Origin: Acanthaster planci
Taxonomy: Eukaryota; Echinodermata; Asteroidea; Valvatida; Acanthasteridae
DNA length: 64,000 nucleotides
Direction of reading: 5' to 3'
Assembly: GCF_001949145.1 (NCBI RefSeq)
Contig: NW_019091496.1
Coordinates: forward strand, 517,221-581,220
Under the pieces are notes generated by a model, which had not been told where the DNA came from, made no database searches, and was given only the letters and a program-made list of their open reading frames with translations. Below, piece after piece: positions 10,001 to 23,435 of this stretch. Both the position numbers and the translations under genes were made by a program. Each line of letters begins with the position of its first letter. Within the stretch, counting starts at the first letter, position 1.

Positions 10001-13000
10001 GTTAGGTTTCACATCTTGTCTGAAGACTACTCTAAGGTAAAAAAAAGTGAACAGATTTTCTTTTTTTGTAGAAAAAAAAGAATTGTTTCACAAATTGTAA
10101 GTCTTGCCTTTGATGTTTTGGCAAGACTGTCAATCTTGAGACCAAAATGGAAGATCTCTTGTTCAGTTATTATTATTTTTTTCCGTAGATGGTATTCTTG
10201 CATTGTGATCGCTATGTGGAGTTTCATGCACGATACGGTCGATACCACCGATTACGGATTCCCAAGTTTGGTCGGGACTTGGCATACCATGAGCCGTCTT
10301 GTGACCTTTTCCTTGTGGGAGCTAGGTATGTACATGTACGCATCGGTCTTGCTTAACCCTCCCGCCGGAGCAGTCGCTGACAGTCCGAACGTCTGTCCAC
10401 TTCCCATGCTACATGTAAATCACAGGCTAGTCACTGACAGTCAGATCTTCATTCTGGTTGGTACTGTAACCAGTTGAATTCCACCAACAGACCAAAGCAG
10501 GCGACTGGTAGACAAAGCTGGCTAATCAGTCAACTGTATCAAGTCATAGCCGGCCAGTTCTGGTTTGTTGGTTTAAGTCTGTCAATGACAGTCACTTCAC
10601 TGGAGAAAAAAACCCAACTTTGTCCTGAAATGGATGTTTGCATAAGGGAGGTGAGATAACTAGCATTTAAAGATTCCCTGAATGTGTCTCCCTGTTCCAT
10701 TTCTGTGTGTAAATTCATGCTTTGCCCGGTATTTTTCATCTCTTCAAGTCCAGAGGTCTACAGACTGAATTTGGAGCAGGGGCGCTTCCTGAGTCCATTT
10801 TTATCTGAAGCAAGGTGAGCCCTGGCCATTTCTGAAATCTTTGTTTTAGAACAACTTAGACTTCTACCTGATTTAAGGTGAATTTTTTGCGGGCTGTTTC
10901 TCAAACCTCCTTGTCATCGGCATCTTTTGATTTTTGGTTGTCTCCTCAATTTGTCAAGTTTTGTTATCATCTCTACCTTCAGGTTCAGTTGATAGGTAAA
11001 CATAAATTCATGAATGCAAAAGTAAACATTGTGAAAATTGAGAGTCTCTTAATTTTTTTAACATACACGGCCTTTATTATTAGGTTAGAAGTGAAGTCAT
11101 AGAGGAAGGCAAGGTTTGAGAAATGCTCCCATTCTCTGACTTGATGATGAAGTGGGTCATTGCATCAATTCATAGCATGTATCACAGTCGAAGAGCTTTT
11201 CAATCTTACCACGCTCTGTGTGACGTTTTCCCCTCGGCCAAAGTGCAATCAACGCCTGCAGCATCAACCCTGAGCACCACCTGCTGGCGCTGGGAACGCT
11301 GGAGGGAAGGGTGGAATGCTGGGACCCGCGCAGCCGGAAACAGGCGGCCATCTTGGATTGTGCCCTGAGCAGCGTCACCACGGAAACACAGTCAGTCCAC
11401 AAGTGCATCGGATTCACTTCCTTGTGGGGGTGGAGGGGTGAATTGTACTAAAACTTCCAGTTGCTGTCGTTTAGACATTTGGAGTGGGACAGGCAAACCA
11501 GCCAGTGCGGCTGTTCTAGAATAACTGGCAGCTGGGACTTATGCTTAGGGAGCATTTCCGAGGTCACAGAATCTTACAGGTGTCAATTGTAAGAAAGATT
11601 CGGATAAAGACCATGTTTGATGTACATACCTCACTGACTACGTGATAATGCAGACATCTCAACAAGCTTGCGAATCTCATACAGGGGGTACAGTAGCATT
11701 ACGGAAAGTCACCGATGTTATTTTATGTCAGTGAATGACAGAACCTGAAATTAAATCTTTAGGGTACCATTTGCTGGTACCATTTCCTGACTATTTTGTA
11801 TCTTGTAGGAGTTTTTTTTGTTAATGTTTCAGGGTCAAAGGAATGCCCTCTGTCTCGGCACTGAAATTCAAAGATGGCTTACAGATGGCAGTCGGAACAT
11901 CTACTGGACAGGTAGGCACCACCACAAATGAGGCCCTTGAAGAAATCTTTGCTTATCGTTATCCGCCTCGAGTTGAAGTGTTGAGAGCCGAGCTAGTGGA
12001 CTCATGCAGGCACCGGCCACACACGCAGAGACAGTACATTCCAGCATAAACTGGTCCTGCATTCTCAGTGCATCCAAAGCCTAGTGGGCATACACCTGTT
12101 GCGCGTATGCGGTGATTTCCCACCGAAGGACCATTATTTCTGGGTGAAAACATGCGCTCTCTTGTTCTCACTCGGAGGGGATTGGTAACGAGTATCCAGT
12201 AGCGTTTATTTTGTAATAACCGTGTTGTGGAAAATACAAGTTGTATTAACCGCTTCGCGCCGGGAATTCTTTTGACCGTGACTGCTGGGCTGTGGTATGC
12301 CCTGAATGGAGGGCTTTGTCCAGCAGCAGGCCCCTTTGAACCAGCAGCCACATGGTGAATAGACTGTATGTGTGGTATGCACTAATCCTCACACAAAGCC
12401 GCGGCTGTCAACGGTTCCCGGTGCGAAGGGGTAAAGAGATTTTTACTGAAGTTTCTACAGCGGTTTGTTCTGAAGTAAATGTAAATAAAGTAAAACTACA
12501 CGTAACTACCAGGTGTGGTGGCTTGTCCAAATGAGGACTCCCTTCGTCTAATTTTCCTGTCAGGTTCTCTTGTATGATATCCGCTCAGACAAACCCTTAC
12601 TGGTGAAAGACCATCACTACAGCCTGCCCATCAAAGCGGTCGAGTTCCACCCCCAATCTGAAATGGTTGTGTCCACGGATAGCAGAGCAGTCAGAATATG
12701 GGACGTGCACACTGTGAGTTGTAGGGGTGTATTTCTGTCATTCTCAGAGTGGGTCTTGTTAAACGTCAGAAAAGAGGCCGTCAGTATGCGGTATACACAA
12801 AAGAATGTTTAAATCCGGATGTGACAATTTATGTGTCTGAAAGATCTCCCCAGCTTTCCCATATTTCATGGTTTGTAACATGCTGTGACTCATTTCACTT
12901 GCAGGACTAAATTCTAATCAAACATGATAGATTTGAGTTCGCTTTCTTACCCTTTTTGGTAGTGATCCCATTAAAGTGGCAATGGCACAGTGGCTTGCAG

Positions 13001-16000
13001 TCCAGAAGGAACCTGTAGAGATAAAACAGTAAAGAAATGTTCAGTTTCGAAAAACAGAGGAAAATTCCACTCATAAATATTCTTTAAAAAAATCCATAGA
13101 ACAAGTTAGGGACCCAAAACCCCAGTATGCATGTGGACCTGGTTGGGATTTGAACCCAGGTCATGGTGGTTGAAGGTAAGGGAAGTACCCGGAAAGTTGC
13201 CAGGAATCGCTGCACAGAAACGTGATTCCAACAACTCGGAATACAAGTGATTCAAATATCCCAATTTTTGTTGTGTTTCTGGTTGGGTTATCTTTTTGCT
13301 TTGAAGGGGAAAGCTTTCACTGCCATCGAACCTGAGCACAGCATCAATGGCATGTGTCTTGTACCATCATCGGGACTCATTCTAACAGCCAACGAAGCAC
13401 CCAAGCTTGGCGTGTATTTTATCCCAGTAAGTTCTGATTTTAGTCATTTCTCTCTGATTGAGGTGTCTTGTGAGTGTCACAATGCTAGTATCCCACTTGA
13501 CGGCGCTTGGACTAGGGGACTTACGGAAAGAGAAGATTGGTTTCACTGATGTCATACAACTTCCACGATCTAAAGTTTTGATCCGCCATTTTTTGATGCC
13601 AGCCGAGTCTACAGTGGGCTCAGTTGTGTGTGGCTATGGCTGTGTCCTGTGGCAGGCTGATTGTAAAACCGAAGCCCAAGACACAAAATACTGGCCTCAG
13701 ACCCAGCCTGACGCCAAAGGCAGTGGAAAGCAAAGGACTGTGGGAGACACACTGTTGAATATGACGGATCTGTCAGTTGGTAGATGTGAACGTGTAAATG
13801 ACATTCTGTAGCTTGGCGAATACTGACTTCTTTCCCTCGTACACGCCAACCAGCCTCCCTCAGTTATCCTGGAGAACGCGGACCAGGTGGTATCTGCCCT
13901 AACGGGAGTAATTATTCCTAGAGTGGGGGCTCCTTTGCTTGGGAACTGGACTTCATACATTACAGTTGTGTCGCTACCAACAGAATGAGCACTCCCCACC
14001 AACATGGTTCTTTTTAACTGATGAGGCGGTGCTTCTGATTAAGACAGGTAGCATTGTCGTCATTGCCATTAACTAATGCACGCATGTGTCATTTGAAGAG
14101 CTTAGGCCCGGCTCCAAAGTGGTGTGCCTTCCTGGATAATCTGACCGAGGAATTGGAGGACAGTTCCCACAGCACAATCTATGACGATTACAAGTTTGTC
14201 ACCAAAGCTGAGCTAGAAAACCTCGGTAAGGAAATAAAATGAACAGCCAAGCATAAAATTTGTTTTGGTAGAGTGAGAAATCCGGAAAAAAATTTTTTTA
14301 AAAACTGCCAAACATCCCAAATGTCCGACAAATCACGGTAAACTAAATCATGATCTCTCTACGTGATTTTTGGAGCCAAAGCTGATACATCTCGTGATTT
14401 TTGTAAAATCAGGGCTGGCCCACCTTGTCGGTACCAGTCTACTGCGGGCCTACATGCACGGGTACTTCATGGACATCAGGCTGTACCACAAGGCTAAAGC
14501 CATCGCTGACCCCTTTGCCTACGAAGAGTATGTCAAGAGCAAGATCAAGCAGAAGATAGAAGAGGACAGAGCCAGCCGTGTAAAACTGAGAGTAAGTCGG
14601 GGGGTTCGTGTCGTTTGCTCCTCGGTCATCTTTTGTTCTGCCCTTTCCAGAGGTGTATGAATTCCGTGGAGAAATTGAACATGGTTGGCAAGTGACTGAC
14701 AGACGGGGCCATATTAGATCAGCGAACGGGTGTGAACGACCTGATGATTTTTGCCCAGTGGCTTATATCATGGGTATCAGGCACAAAAAGATCGGCCAGT
14801 GGTCCCTAATTAAACTTGGCCCGGGAGGCAGTGGAAGACGTGCCGGGGAAGGCTCTGGTTCATGTTGGCAAGTGGCGTGGAGACCATGCACCAAAATTTT
14901 CATTTGAATGTGTACAAGCCTGCAGCGTTTGTGTGTCAGACATCTGGTGTGTTCTAATGCATGTTGTCGGTACTGTGATGTAACCAAGCCTACTGCAATG
15001 AGGTACGTGTACTCATCATGGTCATGGATTATAGTCATCGATTTTATGTTGATTTTTTTATGATAACAACAGAAGCTACCCAAGGTGAACGCAGCGCTTG
15101 CTTCCAAGTTGCAAGAACAACAGGAGCTGGAGCAGACATCCAAGGGCAAGAGAGACAAGAAGGTGAAGGAAGGGGGGGGTTGTTTTGATGATCGGGCCCA
15201 GTGGCCTGAACAAGTTGGAAGTCCCAGGCAGGGCTGGAGATGGTTTCTTAGAAAGGGGACCTGTGGCATATCTAGGACAGGTGCTTTGGCATTCTTGAAA
15301 AAAACCTGCCAACATAATTAAAACTTGTACATGCCCATGGAAAGAGTCAACTGCCAAAATGCTGGCCATTGGCCAGTGATTGAAACAGTTTTCAGTCATG
15401 GGTGGTCAAATGGTCAAGTCCAAAGTGTTGTGATGCAGTTTGCTTTCCACGCTGTCAGCCTGCCCATTAAAAGGCCCTTGGAATACCTCTCTTACCTTCA
15501 GGCTGAAGCGGACAGCATTCTCCATGACGACCGCTTCGCGGCGCTGTTCAAGAACCCCGAGTTCCAGGTGGACGAATCGAGCGAGGACTACCGGCTCCTC
15601 CATCCGGTCATCACAAAGCAGCAGCGGCAGCAGCAGAAGGCAGCCCAGAAGAGAACCGTGCTGCAGCAGTTTGACGAACTGGAGGTACCCTGAAGAGTGC
15701 TGGTCATGTTGTGGTCCTCTTACTAATCTGTACTTGTGAAAAACAAGACATAACTAATGTGACCGATGTACGCTTTCAGTCTTGTGAGTGGATCGGAGTG
15801 GCTGAAACAACCTTCACTTGTAATGCACAGCTGTTGTAAGGGGAGCATGCAACATAGAAACAGGCAATAACTTGAGGTGTTTCTCAGGGTTTTATACAAG
15901 GTGGAGGAAATTTCTATGAGTACCTAAGGGTAAAAGCTTGAGGCACATGTGTTTAATTTTACATTCTTCCCTGAAAAGCTAAGGTTTCGGTTCATTTTGC

Positions 16001-17386
16001 TGCCTTTTTTGTATAAGCAAAATCTGCTTCCCGTAAAGTGCATCATGGATAGTTGCATACATTCCTCTGTGAGCCCAGTGTAGTTTTTCTGGAGAGTGGT
16101 TCACAACCTGACGATATACACAAATTATCACGCACACAAAAATGTACAGGAAGAGGAGGGAAGGCCGAGCGATGAGGACAGCAGTTCTGACGACGACGAC
16201 CGATCTTGGCAGCAGGAGCTCCGTAAGCAGCACCAGCAGCTGAGGGAAGAGCGGCGGGCCGAGGCCCGGTCCCAGGCAGCTGCCGGGGCCACACCCAAGT
16301 TCTATGAGTTGAAGAAAGGGGAGGAGTTTAGCTCGACCATCGGAAGGAAGCGGCTCAGCAAGAGGCAATTGAGGTAAGGACAACTGCTTAGGGACATTTC
16401 CCTGTTCCCAGTGGTCAGTCTGTTGTCTTCAGTGGTGAGTGGGAGAATGTTCCATTGTAGGAACCAAAGTCGACACAAACCCTGTCCCTTGTGGCACAGC
16501 AAAACATAAATGCACGTGCTTGCACACAGCAGAAGCGATGTACAGTTAACACCGACAAGTGGAATGTGCGCAAACCCAAGGTGTGTTATGACCCCCCCCA
16601 AATGCTCTGACTTATTTATTTATTTTTTTCACAGAACTAGCCTGGCCGACAGACTTGCCCAGGAGGACACACAGGGAGCAGTCAAGCACATCGGTTCCTC
16701 CGTCGGCAACCAGCAGCTAACCTTCACCGTACAAAAGGTGCGTATTGCATAAACCCTCTTGCAGAAACTGGCTTCTTGAAGCTTGTGACGAGGGACACTC
16801 CTTCGTATGAAAGTTAAGGGGAGACCATTGGAAGTATTGCGCTTTACCACCACCGTGTACATGTACGGCATTATCATTTAAGACCCACTGTACAACCATA
16901 CAGAGTGTATTCCTGTCCTCACCATTAAAATCATTTATTGAAAACAGTCCCAGATATAAGCATGTGTGCATGTAACTATACAAGGGCAACCTTGATGACT
17001 TGTTCTCAAAGTTACAGTAAAACAGGACCGTCTTGCTCGGATTGAAAATGTACAGCAGTGTCTACTTTCGAGGACAGGCACACATCCGTGGTAGTCAGTC
17101 CTTTGTGTAAAAACGTCCCCTACAAGCGTGTGGGAGAGTGTTGCATTGCAGAAGGAATTGGGATAGCCGTGCCTCGTCCTTGATGGTACAGTAAAACACT
17201 AGTCCCTGTTGACGTTCATGTTTGTATTTCTTCTCTTTTCGTCTTTCTTGGCTTGTCGGGTTCTAGACGGCAAAGGAAGCCAAGTTCAAGCAGGACACCA
17301 TGGAGCATCACAGGGAACGTAAAAAACTCAGGCGATCGGCTGGACAGCTCGCGGGCAAATCGCGGGCGGGAAAGTTTCACAGATGA
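7010..17386 (+). CDS. NOL10: nucleolar protein 10 (NOL10 / yeast Enp2 orthologue), complete, 18 exons
   Basis: WD40-repeat nucleolar factor of the small-subunit processome, needed for 18S rRNA maturation. Exons: 7010-7075, 8107-8152, 8860-8958, 9558-9635, 9999-10036, 10189-10325, 10749-10814, 11244-11390, 11833-11911, 12564-12713, 13307-13426, 14099-14225, 14413-14591, 15073-15162, 15502-15684, 16150-16373, 16635-16737, 17267-17386. Every phase matches. The total is 2052 nt, 683 residues, against 688 in human from memory. It starts MQVSQANNVKVYNLSLGKSL. Recognisable blocks are LIQDFEMP, YDIRSDKPLLVKDHHY, TEELEDSSHSTIYDDYKFVT, RAYMHGYFMDIRLYHKAK, the NUC153 motif DDRFAALFKNPEFQVDE, an acidic and glutamine-rich stretch, and a basic tail ending AGKFHR. 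Introns hold two repeat insertions (12246-12435, 12980-13215). All introns are GT-AG. No defect is seen. Confidence 0.97.
12246..12435 (+). mobile_element. 190-bp TTAA-flanked MITE, copy 1
   Basis: Copy of the element at 43199-43388 in opposite orientation; shared blocks include gtgtggtatgcactaatcct and tggtgaatagactgtatgtg. Ends are TTAACCGCTTCGCGCCGGG and CCCGGTGCGAAGGGGTAAA, an inverted pair; the right TTAA is mutated. In NOL10 intron 9. Confidence 0.7.
12980..13215 (-). repeat. tRNA-derived SINE, copy 2
   Basis: Shares ordered blocks with the copy at 3327-3603, including acctgtagag and the tRNA-like right end with B box GGTTCAAATCC on the minus strand. It lies in NOL10 intron 10 and lacks the clear (AAT)n tail of copy 1. 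Confidence 0.6.
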
Positions 17387-18517
17387 CGATCTCAAAAGTG
17401 TTTCAGCTTGTTCTTAATTCTATAATTTTATAGAGTTTTTGCAAAGGGTCATGGACGGTTGTCGTCGAATTGGCCAAATTGATGAGTGCAACATCTCATA
17501 CTCACAGCCGAACTTGTAGCTTGAGGCGATATTGGATGGGATCACTTTTGTTGCATGTATTGCTCACACACACAGATAATTTCATCCATTTGTGTCCTCT
17601 GAATGACCAAAATTGTCGAGATCTCTGTAAAGTGCCTATCAAGCTTGTGCCAACAGGTATATTTGTATCAAAGTGAGGTGAGCAACATACAGGAAAGCTG
17701 TTATAAGAATATGTGCAGAACAATCGGAACGATGACTGGCTTCAATCGAGAGAGTAAAATGCAGTGGAAAACTTACTAGGTTCCCTCTGAATCAATTCAT
17801 GGTTGAACAAAGAGTTGGCTGGAGCAGTGGTTCAGCTTGGACCTCTGGAAAAAAACATATCTATCAGTGCCTAACTAGTCTCTGGGGGTGAGTCTGAATA
17901 GGCCTCTGTGAAGTGATGACATCACTGTTTGTTGCACTTTTCAAGGAGCTTTTGCGGCCCACGGTCCAGTAAGCACCATAGGAAGGCACACACATGAACA
18001 AAGTTTGGCATCTTCAATACAGATATCTATGACTCGGCTGTAATTGGAAAACATTAGCCTCTGTGAAAGCTATACTCGCTAGCAGCTTCAACCACTTCTC
18101 ACAGATGCATATGCTACTGTAAGCCATAGCCAGTTGATGTAGAGACGGTCCACGACTTGCCAGTGTCTGTGTTCCTTGACACCAGCCAGAAACCCACAAA
18201 CCCACGTGTGCCCGCGTCGGAGACTTTTTCAATGGGCAGAAGGCGTGTTGAAAAACAGACTTGGCCGAACAGAGCAAGCAAGAATCGTGAGCAAACTGTA
18301 TATGACTTTCCACTCATGTGCCACGGCATGGCATAGCCCTCCTCGGGCCCATCGATCAATTTTCAGTTGGGAAAACACCGGTGGATTTTAGAGACCTTTC
18401 AGACTACGAAAAGTGTTCTTGGTTCTGTGCGATGGGGTATGCAAAGAAAGAGTGTACTGGTTATAGGTAAGCATGATTAGGTACTTGTGAAGCCACTTCT
18501 AGTCACAGGTGGATGCA

Positions 18518-18523
18518 AATAAA
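18518..18523 (+). terminator. candidate poly(A) signal of NOL10
   Basis: First clear AATAAA downstream of the NOL10 stop, 1.1 kb away. A variant signal closer to the stop cannot be excluded. Confidence 0.35.
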
Positions 18524-21500
18524 CACAATTTAAATTACCCGAGTGTTGCACACAGGAGACTTTTTTTTAGGTGTCGATAGCTGTTTATGTATTGTGGGAT
18601 GTAGTAATCGAGCTAGCTGCTAGCAAGATCCATGTTACAAAAAGTGGTGCACAGCTTAGGGGAGTTAATCCTCCAAGTCCACAGTCTCGACATTCCATTT
18701 GCCATCTGTAATTAAATCAGCACCAGATGTGAAAACATTCAAAGCAATGTTAGATAACGTCAAAGTAAAGGGGTGATGCATGAGGGACTGCAGGTCCACA
18801 TCTGGGGCGATTTGTGCAGTATACTGATCAAAATCAAGATCAATATCATAGAGGGGCAGTGTGACAGTTTTTCTTTAATGAACTACCGCCTCCCTGACTG
18901 CTGAAAAGTCCCGGAAGCCCCACTGATCATAAGAGACAGATGTTATCACTTATGGAATTTGCGAATTGCAAGTAATTGCTGCACTGCTAATTTAATCATG
19001 TATACACTGCTGTCACGTTGCCCATTATTCTTATGGGCGGCCAAATGGCGAAGGAATATCATCCTTGGCTTGTGTCTATATTTACCTCAAAATTCATTAT
19101 TTTGTTCATTGAGAGTTGCGTGAGCTTTCAGTACTTAGTGAATTGTTACACTGTTAATTTAAGAATGTATACACCAGTCCCATGTTTTGTTTTTGCACTG
19201 GTGGCCTGTCGTAGTTTTATCGCTTGTCTTGGCAAGACGTGACTGACGCATATTGTGATCTAGATGGTGACTTACTATCGTCGGCACATAATTGAGCCAC
19301 TGTTCGGGTGGCCATACACAGCCCGCGTTTCCGTGATACTGTGTATTCTAACAACGCTCAGTCTGGCTTGGTAATTGCGCGTATCACGCTCTTCTTACAG
19401 TGTTAATCACACGAGAAATCAGGTGTAACGAAATACCCATGGTGTCATAACCTGTTTATCCTCCTCGAGCAGAAGCGCCCCCTCATCGGTTGAAAAGAGC
19501 CGCGTTGGTGGGTAGTGTTCATTTTGTTGGTAGGGATGCGACTGTGACTGCGTGCGTTTCCTCGTCGTTCGTGAGCCAGCAAAGTGCAGTTCCGACCAAA
19601 GGAGCTTCCGTTGTTAAAAAAAAAAATTAAAAAGTTGCGCCCTCTCTTGGTTCAACTCGAGGCCCATTGGTTAAGAAACTTGTACCGAGTCGAGCGAGCA
19701 TGAAGGAATCTCATTCTACGTGCAAGCGACAGTTAAACCCCTAACCTCTTTCAGTGTTGAGAAACATTTTAACTGAAGGGTTGGAGATAAGTGGACTAAA
19801 CTTGTTTGTGTATGAGGAGTTATATTTTCAGTGTTTCGTCTGCTGCTGTGGGACCAAGCGAAATGGGATTGGGCTCCTCAGCGCCGCCCAGACACCCCCC
19901 GGGTGCGCTCGGTGTAGGCTTTTTTAAGTTTCTGAGGTGTAGCAAGGGACTGGAACTTGGAAGGAAGTACAAAGATCTGGGGCAAGAGTGGTCGATGGAC
20001 AGATAGTGAGGGAACGTATGAAACCTGTAAAAGTTGAGCTGGAAGGGTGGGGCTTGGATGGGGGGGGGACATGAGTCACAGATCAGCCCCAGCCAGCAAG
20101 GTATGTCTCGTCGAACAACGCAAACTTTGCTTCACTTTTTCCATAGCTGTGCCACAGAAGCCCCAATATCTAGGGCACCGGTGGCTGCCTTGCCCGCTGT
20201 GTCTGAAGTTACTCAGGAGAGGCTCTCGGTCCAGTCCCCGTTACGCTGAACACCAACTCCCGATACGGAGCTGCCCTGTCAGTGGTTGCAGGGTGAAGTC
20301 TTCTGAAGTAGCTCACTCACTGATGGGAATCCTTTGTCATATAAAGACCTTTGCAACCCCAAAGCTTATCCTTCGTTTCCATGCAGTCTGATTTTAATAA
20401 TTCACCAAACACCTCAAGCTGCAAGGGTAAGTGTTGAGCGAGTATACAAAAGTCTAGAAAGTAAAGTTGCAGAGCATCATTTCTGACGACTTTCCCGAGA
20501 GTGCTGAGATGTGGACGATTTAGTGTTTTTTTTTATCAGCACAGTTTGTATTATGAATATAATGTTACGATCTTCCTGATTGATTCTTTCCAGTGTGTTT
20601 TCTTTTGACCATCGAGACATCAATTTCACGTGTTGTTCCAATGGCTTTTGCACCTTAAATACTTTGTAAAGCATTTTCAAAGTTTTCGCTGTTTTCGTCT
20701 GTGGCATTTTGTGTGCGTACAGAGGGGACCTCTGCAGCTCAGCTCGATTCGTTTTTTTCACCCTAAGAAGAGAGAGTGCCTAAAATCGGATGGCTCCTCC
20801 TTAGAATTACACCAACAGCGTATACAAACCAATGTCAAACTTTCACCAAGAAAACATCGCGACTTGAAACTTTAGTTCAGCAATTTCGGACAACCAACGG
20901 TGGTAAATTTCAACCATTTTCGAAGGATGACAAACAAACGTGTAAATACCACTTGTTGACAGAAGACAAACGAAAAACAAACAAAACATGTCCACAGGAA
21001 GTAAAAAAGTCACTAGGCCATTTCTTTTTGCATGAAGGTAAGTTGTTTGTTATTACTCTCCACATGAAGTTACTCTGTCCTGTTTAAAATCTCGATAGTT
21101 TAATTGCATATTTTAGTCGTTCATTTATGTTAAATACAATAGGATTTTAAAGGAACATGACACCCTAATAGCTTTCTCTAGTTTGTATACAATGGCGATT
21201 GACTTCTCAACAAAGTTCATCAGACCTATTCTAAAGTAATATGGCGGTCATTCTGTGTACTGCTTTATACTACATAACCGCAGCGGCTGAATTTTTTTTT
21301 TTTTTTAAGCGTGGCATTCTAAGCACTAAGAAGAAGATTTTGGGATGGGGCCCCACTAGCAAATAAGAGACGTCGAGTAGAGAACAGATCTGAGGAACTT
21401 CTGCTGCCTTGTCCACTAAAGGTGAGCCTACCCACTTCCAATCCTCCTGAAGTCCTACTTTGCGAAATCCATTTCGGGGGTGTTCCTGTCGATAAAGGGT

Positions 21501-21960
21501 AGTTTACAAATGCCAGTTGTCATGATCAATTCTCCCCCGGATCTGTGGACGGCCAAAAAAAGACAGGGGATAAGACAGTGGTGTAAATTTGTGCCAGAAA
21601 TTTGGGGGTGGGATTTGGAAGGCGACTTGTCCGGCCGTGGAAATTTGAAAAGCATTTGAAATTTGATTTACACCCATGGAAAAAGAGAACGAGAAAGGAA
21701 GATGGGAATTAATTAATTGCTATGAAACTGTTGGCAATTTCCGATGTAACATCTCGGAAAGCCCCCAAATACAGTATTTCATTTAATTCGCAGGTGCATG
21801 TAATCATGAATAATGAATGAATAAAGTTCAGCCAAAAAACAGCATATAAAATTGCTAACTGCAAAGTTGACTGACTGCATTCAGACCTTTGAATGAGTTT
21901 ACGGGATGGAGACACGTTGGAGTAAAAGCCCTACTCTTTACATTCTCCCCTTTCTTTGTC

Positions 21961-21966
21961 TTTATT
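21961..21966 (-). terminator. candidate poly(A) signal of the cysteine-peptide gene
   Basis: AATAAA on the minus strand, 325 nt past the stop codon at 22290. Confidence 0.4.
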
Positions 21967-22289
21967 TTTCATACCGCACTGCGAGGTGGAGGAAGGCCCG
22001 GGTGAAGGGAGTTGGGGATTCCGCCCTCGAGTTTTTGGCTGTCTCACGACAAACTTTGTCCAACTTGTAAGCGATCCGTGATCAGTACTCCCGCAAAATT
22101 TCAGTCCAATCGGGCGAAGGATGTGATATCACAGGTGCCCGGTATTTGCATGTAACATTGCTTCACACGAGAGAGGAACAGGAACCAAGACTTAGTTTGA
22201 CGGCTGGCATAATGCTAACTATGGCTTTGGTACGATCGATAGAAATGATAAAACTACTGACGGGTTGCACTCACCATGGCCCGCTGAGC

Positions 22290-23435
22290 TTATAGGCATT
22301 GGACGGGGGACTTCTTGCCTTTGACCATTTTGCAGACGCAGGGGTTTCCATAGTCGTCGAAACAATCTGTCAAGGATGGAGATGTAACAGGCAATCGTGC
22401 GTTAGTTCAGAGGGAAAAAAATGTAATCACATCAGAGATGAAGAAAGAATTGGTGCTTTGCATGTACTGGTTGCTCCATTCTTATTTCAGTAAAACTGTA
22501 TCAAAAATTCGGAGGTGATTTTTATTAAGGGGAATCGCACTTAAGAAGAGGTTCCTTTTGTTGTGCAAGAGGACCCCGCGAAACAGATCCAAACATGGCC
22601 AGAGTCACCACATCTTGGAAGATAATGGAAAAGCATGACAGCGTCGTCATTATTTTTGTTCGTTCAGATGAGGACTAAAACGCACTTCACGGTGAATGTG
22701 TTCGTTTTAGGTCACCACATTCGCATGCTATGAGCCTGTGCAGATCGGAGACTCTGTGCTATCTTTTTTAGCCGATGTAATCTACCATGAACTTGTCTGA
22801 ACCAGTCCGGGACTCGCAAAATGGGCCTCGTTAGAATGTACCACCGAGCCTCAACTTCCAATGTGTCATTTCGGTAACATCGTGCGGATCTCTTTTGTAA
22901 GAGTTATGGTTTATGATAAAAACTGTTGAGTGTGTACTCGACGTTTCGACCAATGTGCTCTGGTTGTCCTCGGGATTGGAGTGCTGGACTTCTGTGGACC
23001 GCTGGAGTACACACTAACCGGTTCTTATCAGAACTCTACCTCTTTCAAAAGAGATCTGTCCACAGAGTGTTACCGCAAGCCCTCTTTATAGGTCTATCTC
23101 CGCCATGCAAAGCTGTAAGTCTTATTACTTTCGAATATGATGATCATTTCTTCGATAGAATATTCTTCCCCCGTGAAGTCTTCCAAATAATTTCGGTCAA
23201 TCTTCATCCATTTCTAACTTGGGCGATATTTAATCGGGCCAAACCGAAGAAAACTGGATTTGTGTTTTTACTTACTGAAGTAGGCGCTCTTCCTGCCCTT
23301 CCTGCCCCTCTTTTCCATGAACTCGCGCAGGTCGTTCACGGCCCTCTTGACATACTCGTCATCCTCGTCGAAGTCCTCAAGGGCGAATGCTGCCACGACC
23401 AGGGCCAGGCACAACAGTAAGACGAAGGTCTTCAT
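22290..23435 (-). CDS. secreted cationic four-cysteine peptide precursor (antimicrobial-peptide-like)
   Basis: Two coding exons, 23276-23435 and 22290-22366, joined in phase, give a 78-residue precursor. Residues 1-18 (MKTFVLLLCLALVVAAFA) are a textbook signal peptide. An acidic propeptide (LEDFDEDDEYVKR) ending in Lys-Arg follows. The remainder is basic, with KRGRKGRK, then four cysteines at 55, 63, 65 and 77 (C-x7-C-x-C-x11-C), ending PVQCL. Signal, acidic pro-part and cationic cysteine module are the plan of secreted antimicrobial peptides. The four-cysteine count and size recall PpCrAMP of the starfish Patiria pectinifera, which I know only by description. A noncoding first exon (about 24032-24093) with donor ACCG|GTAAGT lies between a TATA box and the acceptor near 23448. 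The cysteine module has its own exon. A neuropeptide or other secreted effector is the alternative; the gene structure is firmer than the function. Confidence 0.75.

Larger units (their letters stand above)
17387..22289. other. NOL10 3' UTR and intergenic DNA
   Basis: No supported coding exon was found. The first 1.1 kb is probably NOL10 3' UTR, up to the AATAAA at 18518. A block at 18966-19005 recurs in diverged form at 19137-19177 (cactg[ct]taatttaa, then atgtatacac). 21961-22289 is probably the 3' UTR of the cysteine-peptide gene. Short open frames here lack splice partners. Confidence 0.5.

Noticed and set aside
9911-10477. 188-codon open frame on the plus strand
   Set aside because: It runs through NOL10 exons 5 and 6 and the intron between them in the wrong frame.
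14763-15269. 168-codon open frame on the minus strand
   Set aside because: A shadow of NOL10 exon 14 and flanking introns; the plus-strand exon matches NOL10 in phase.
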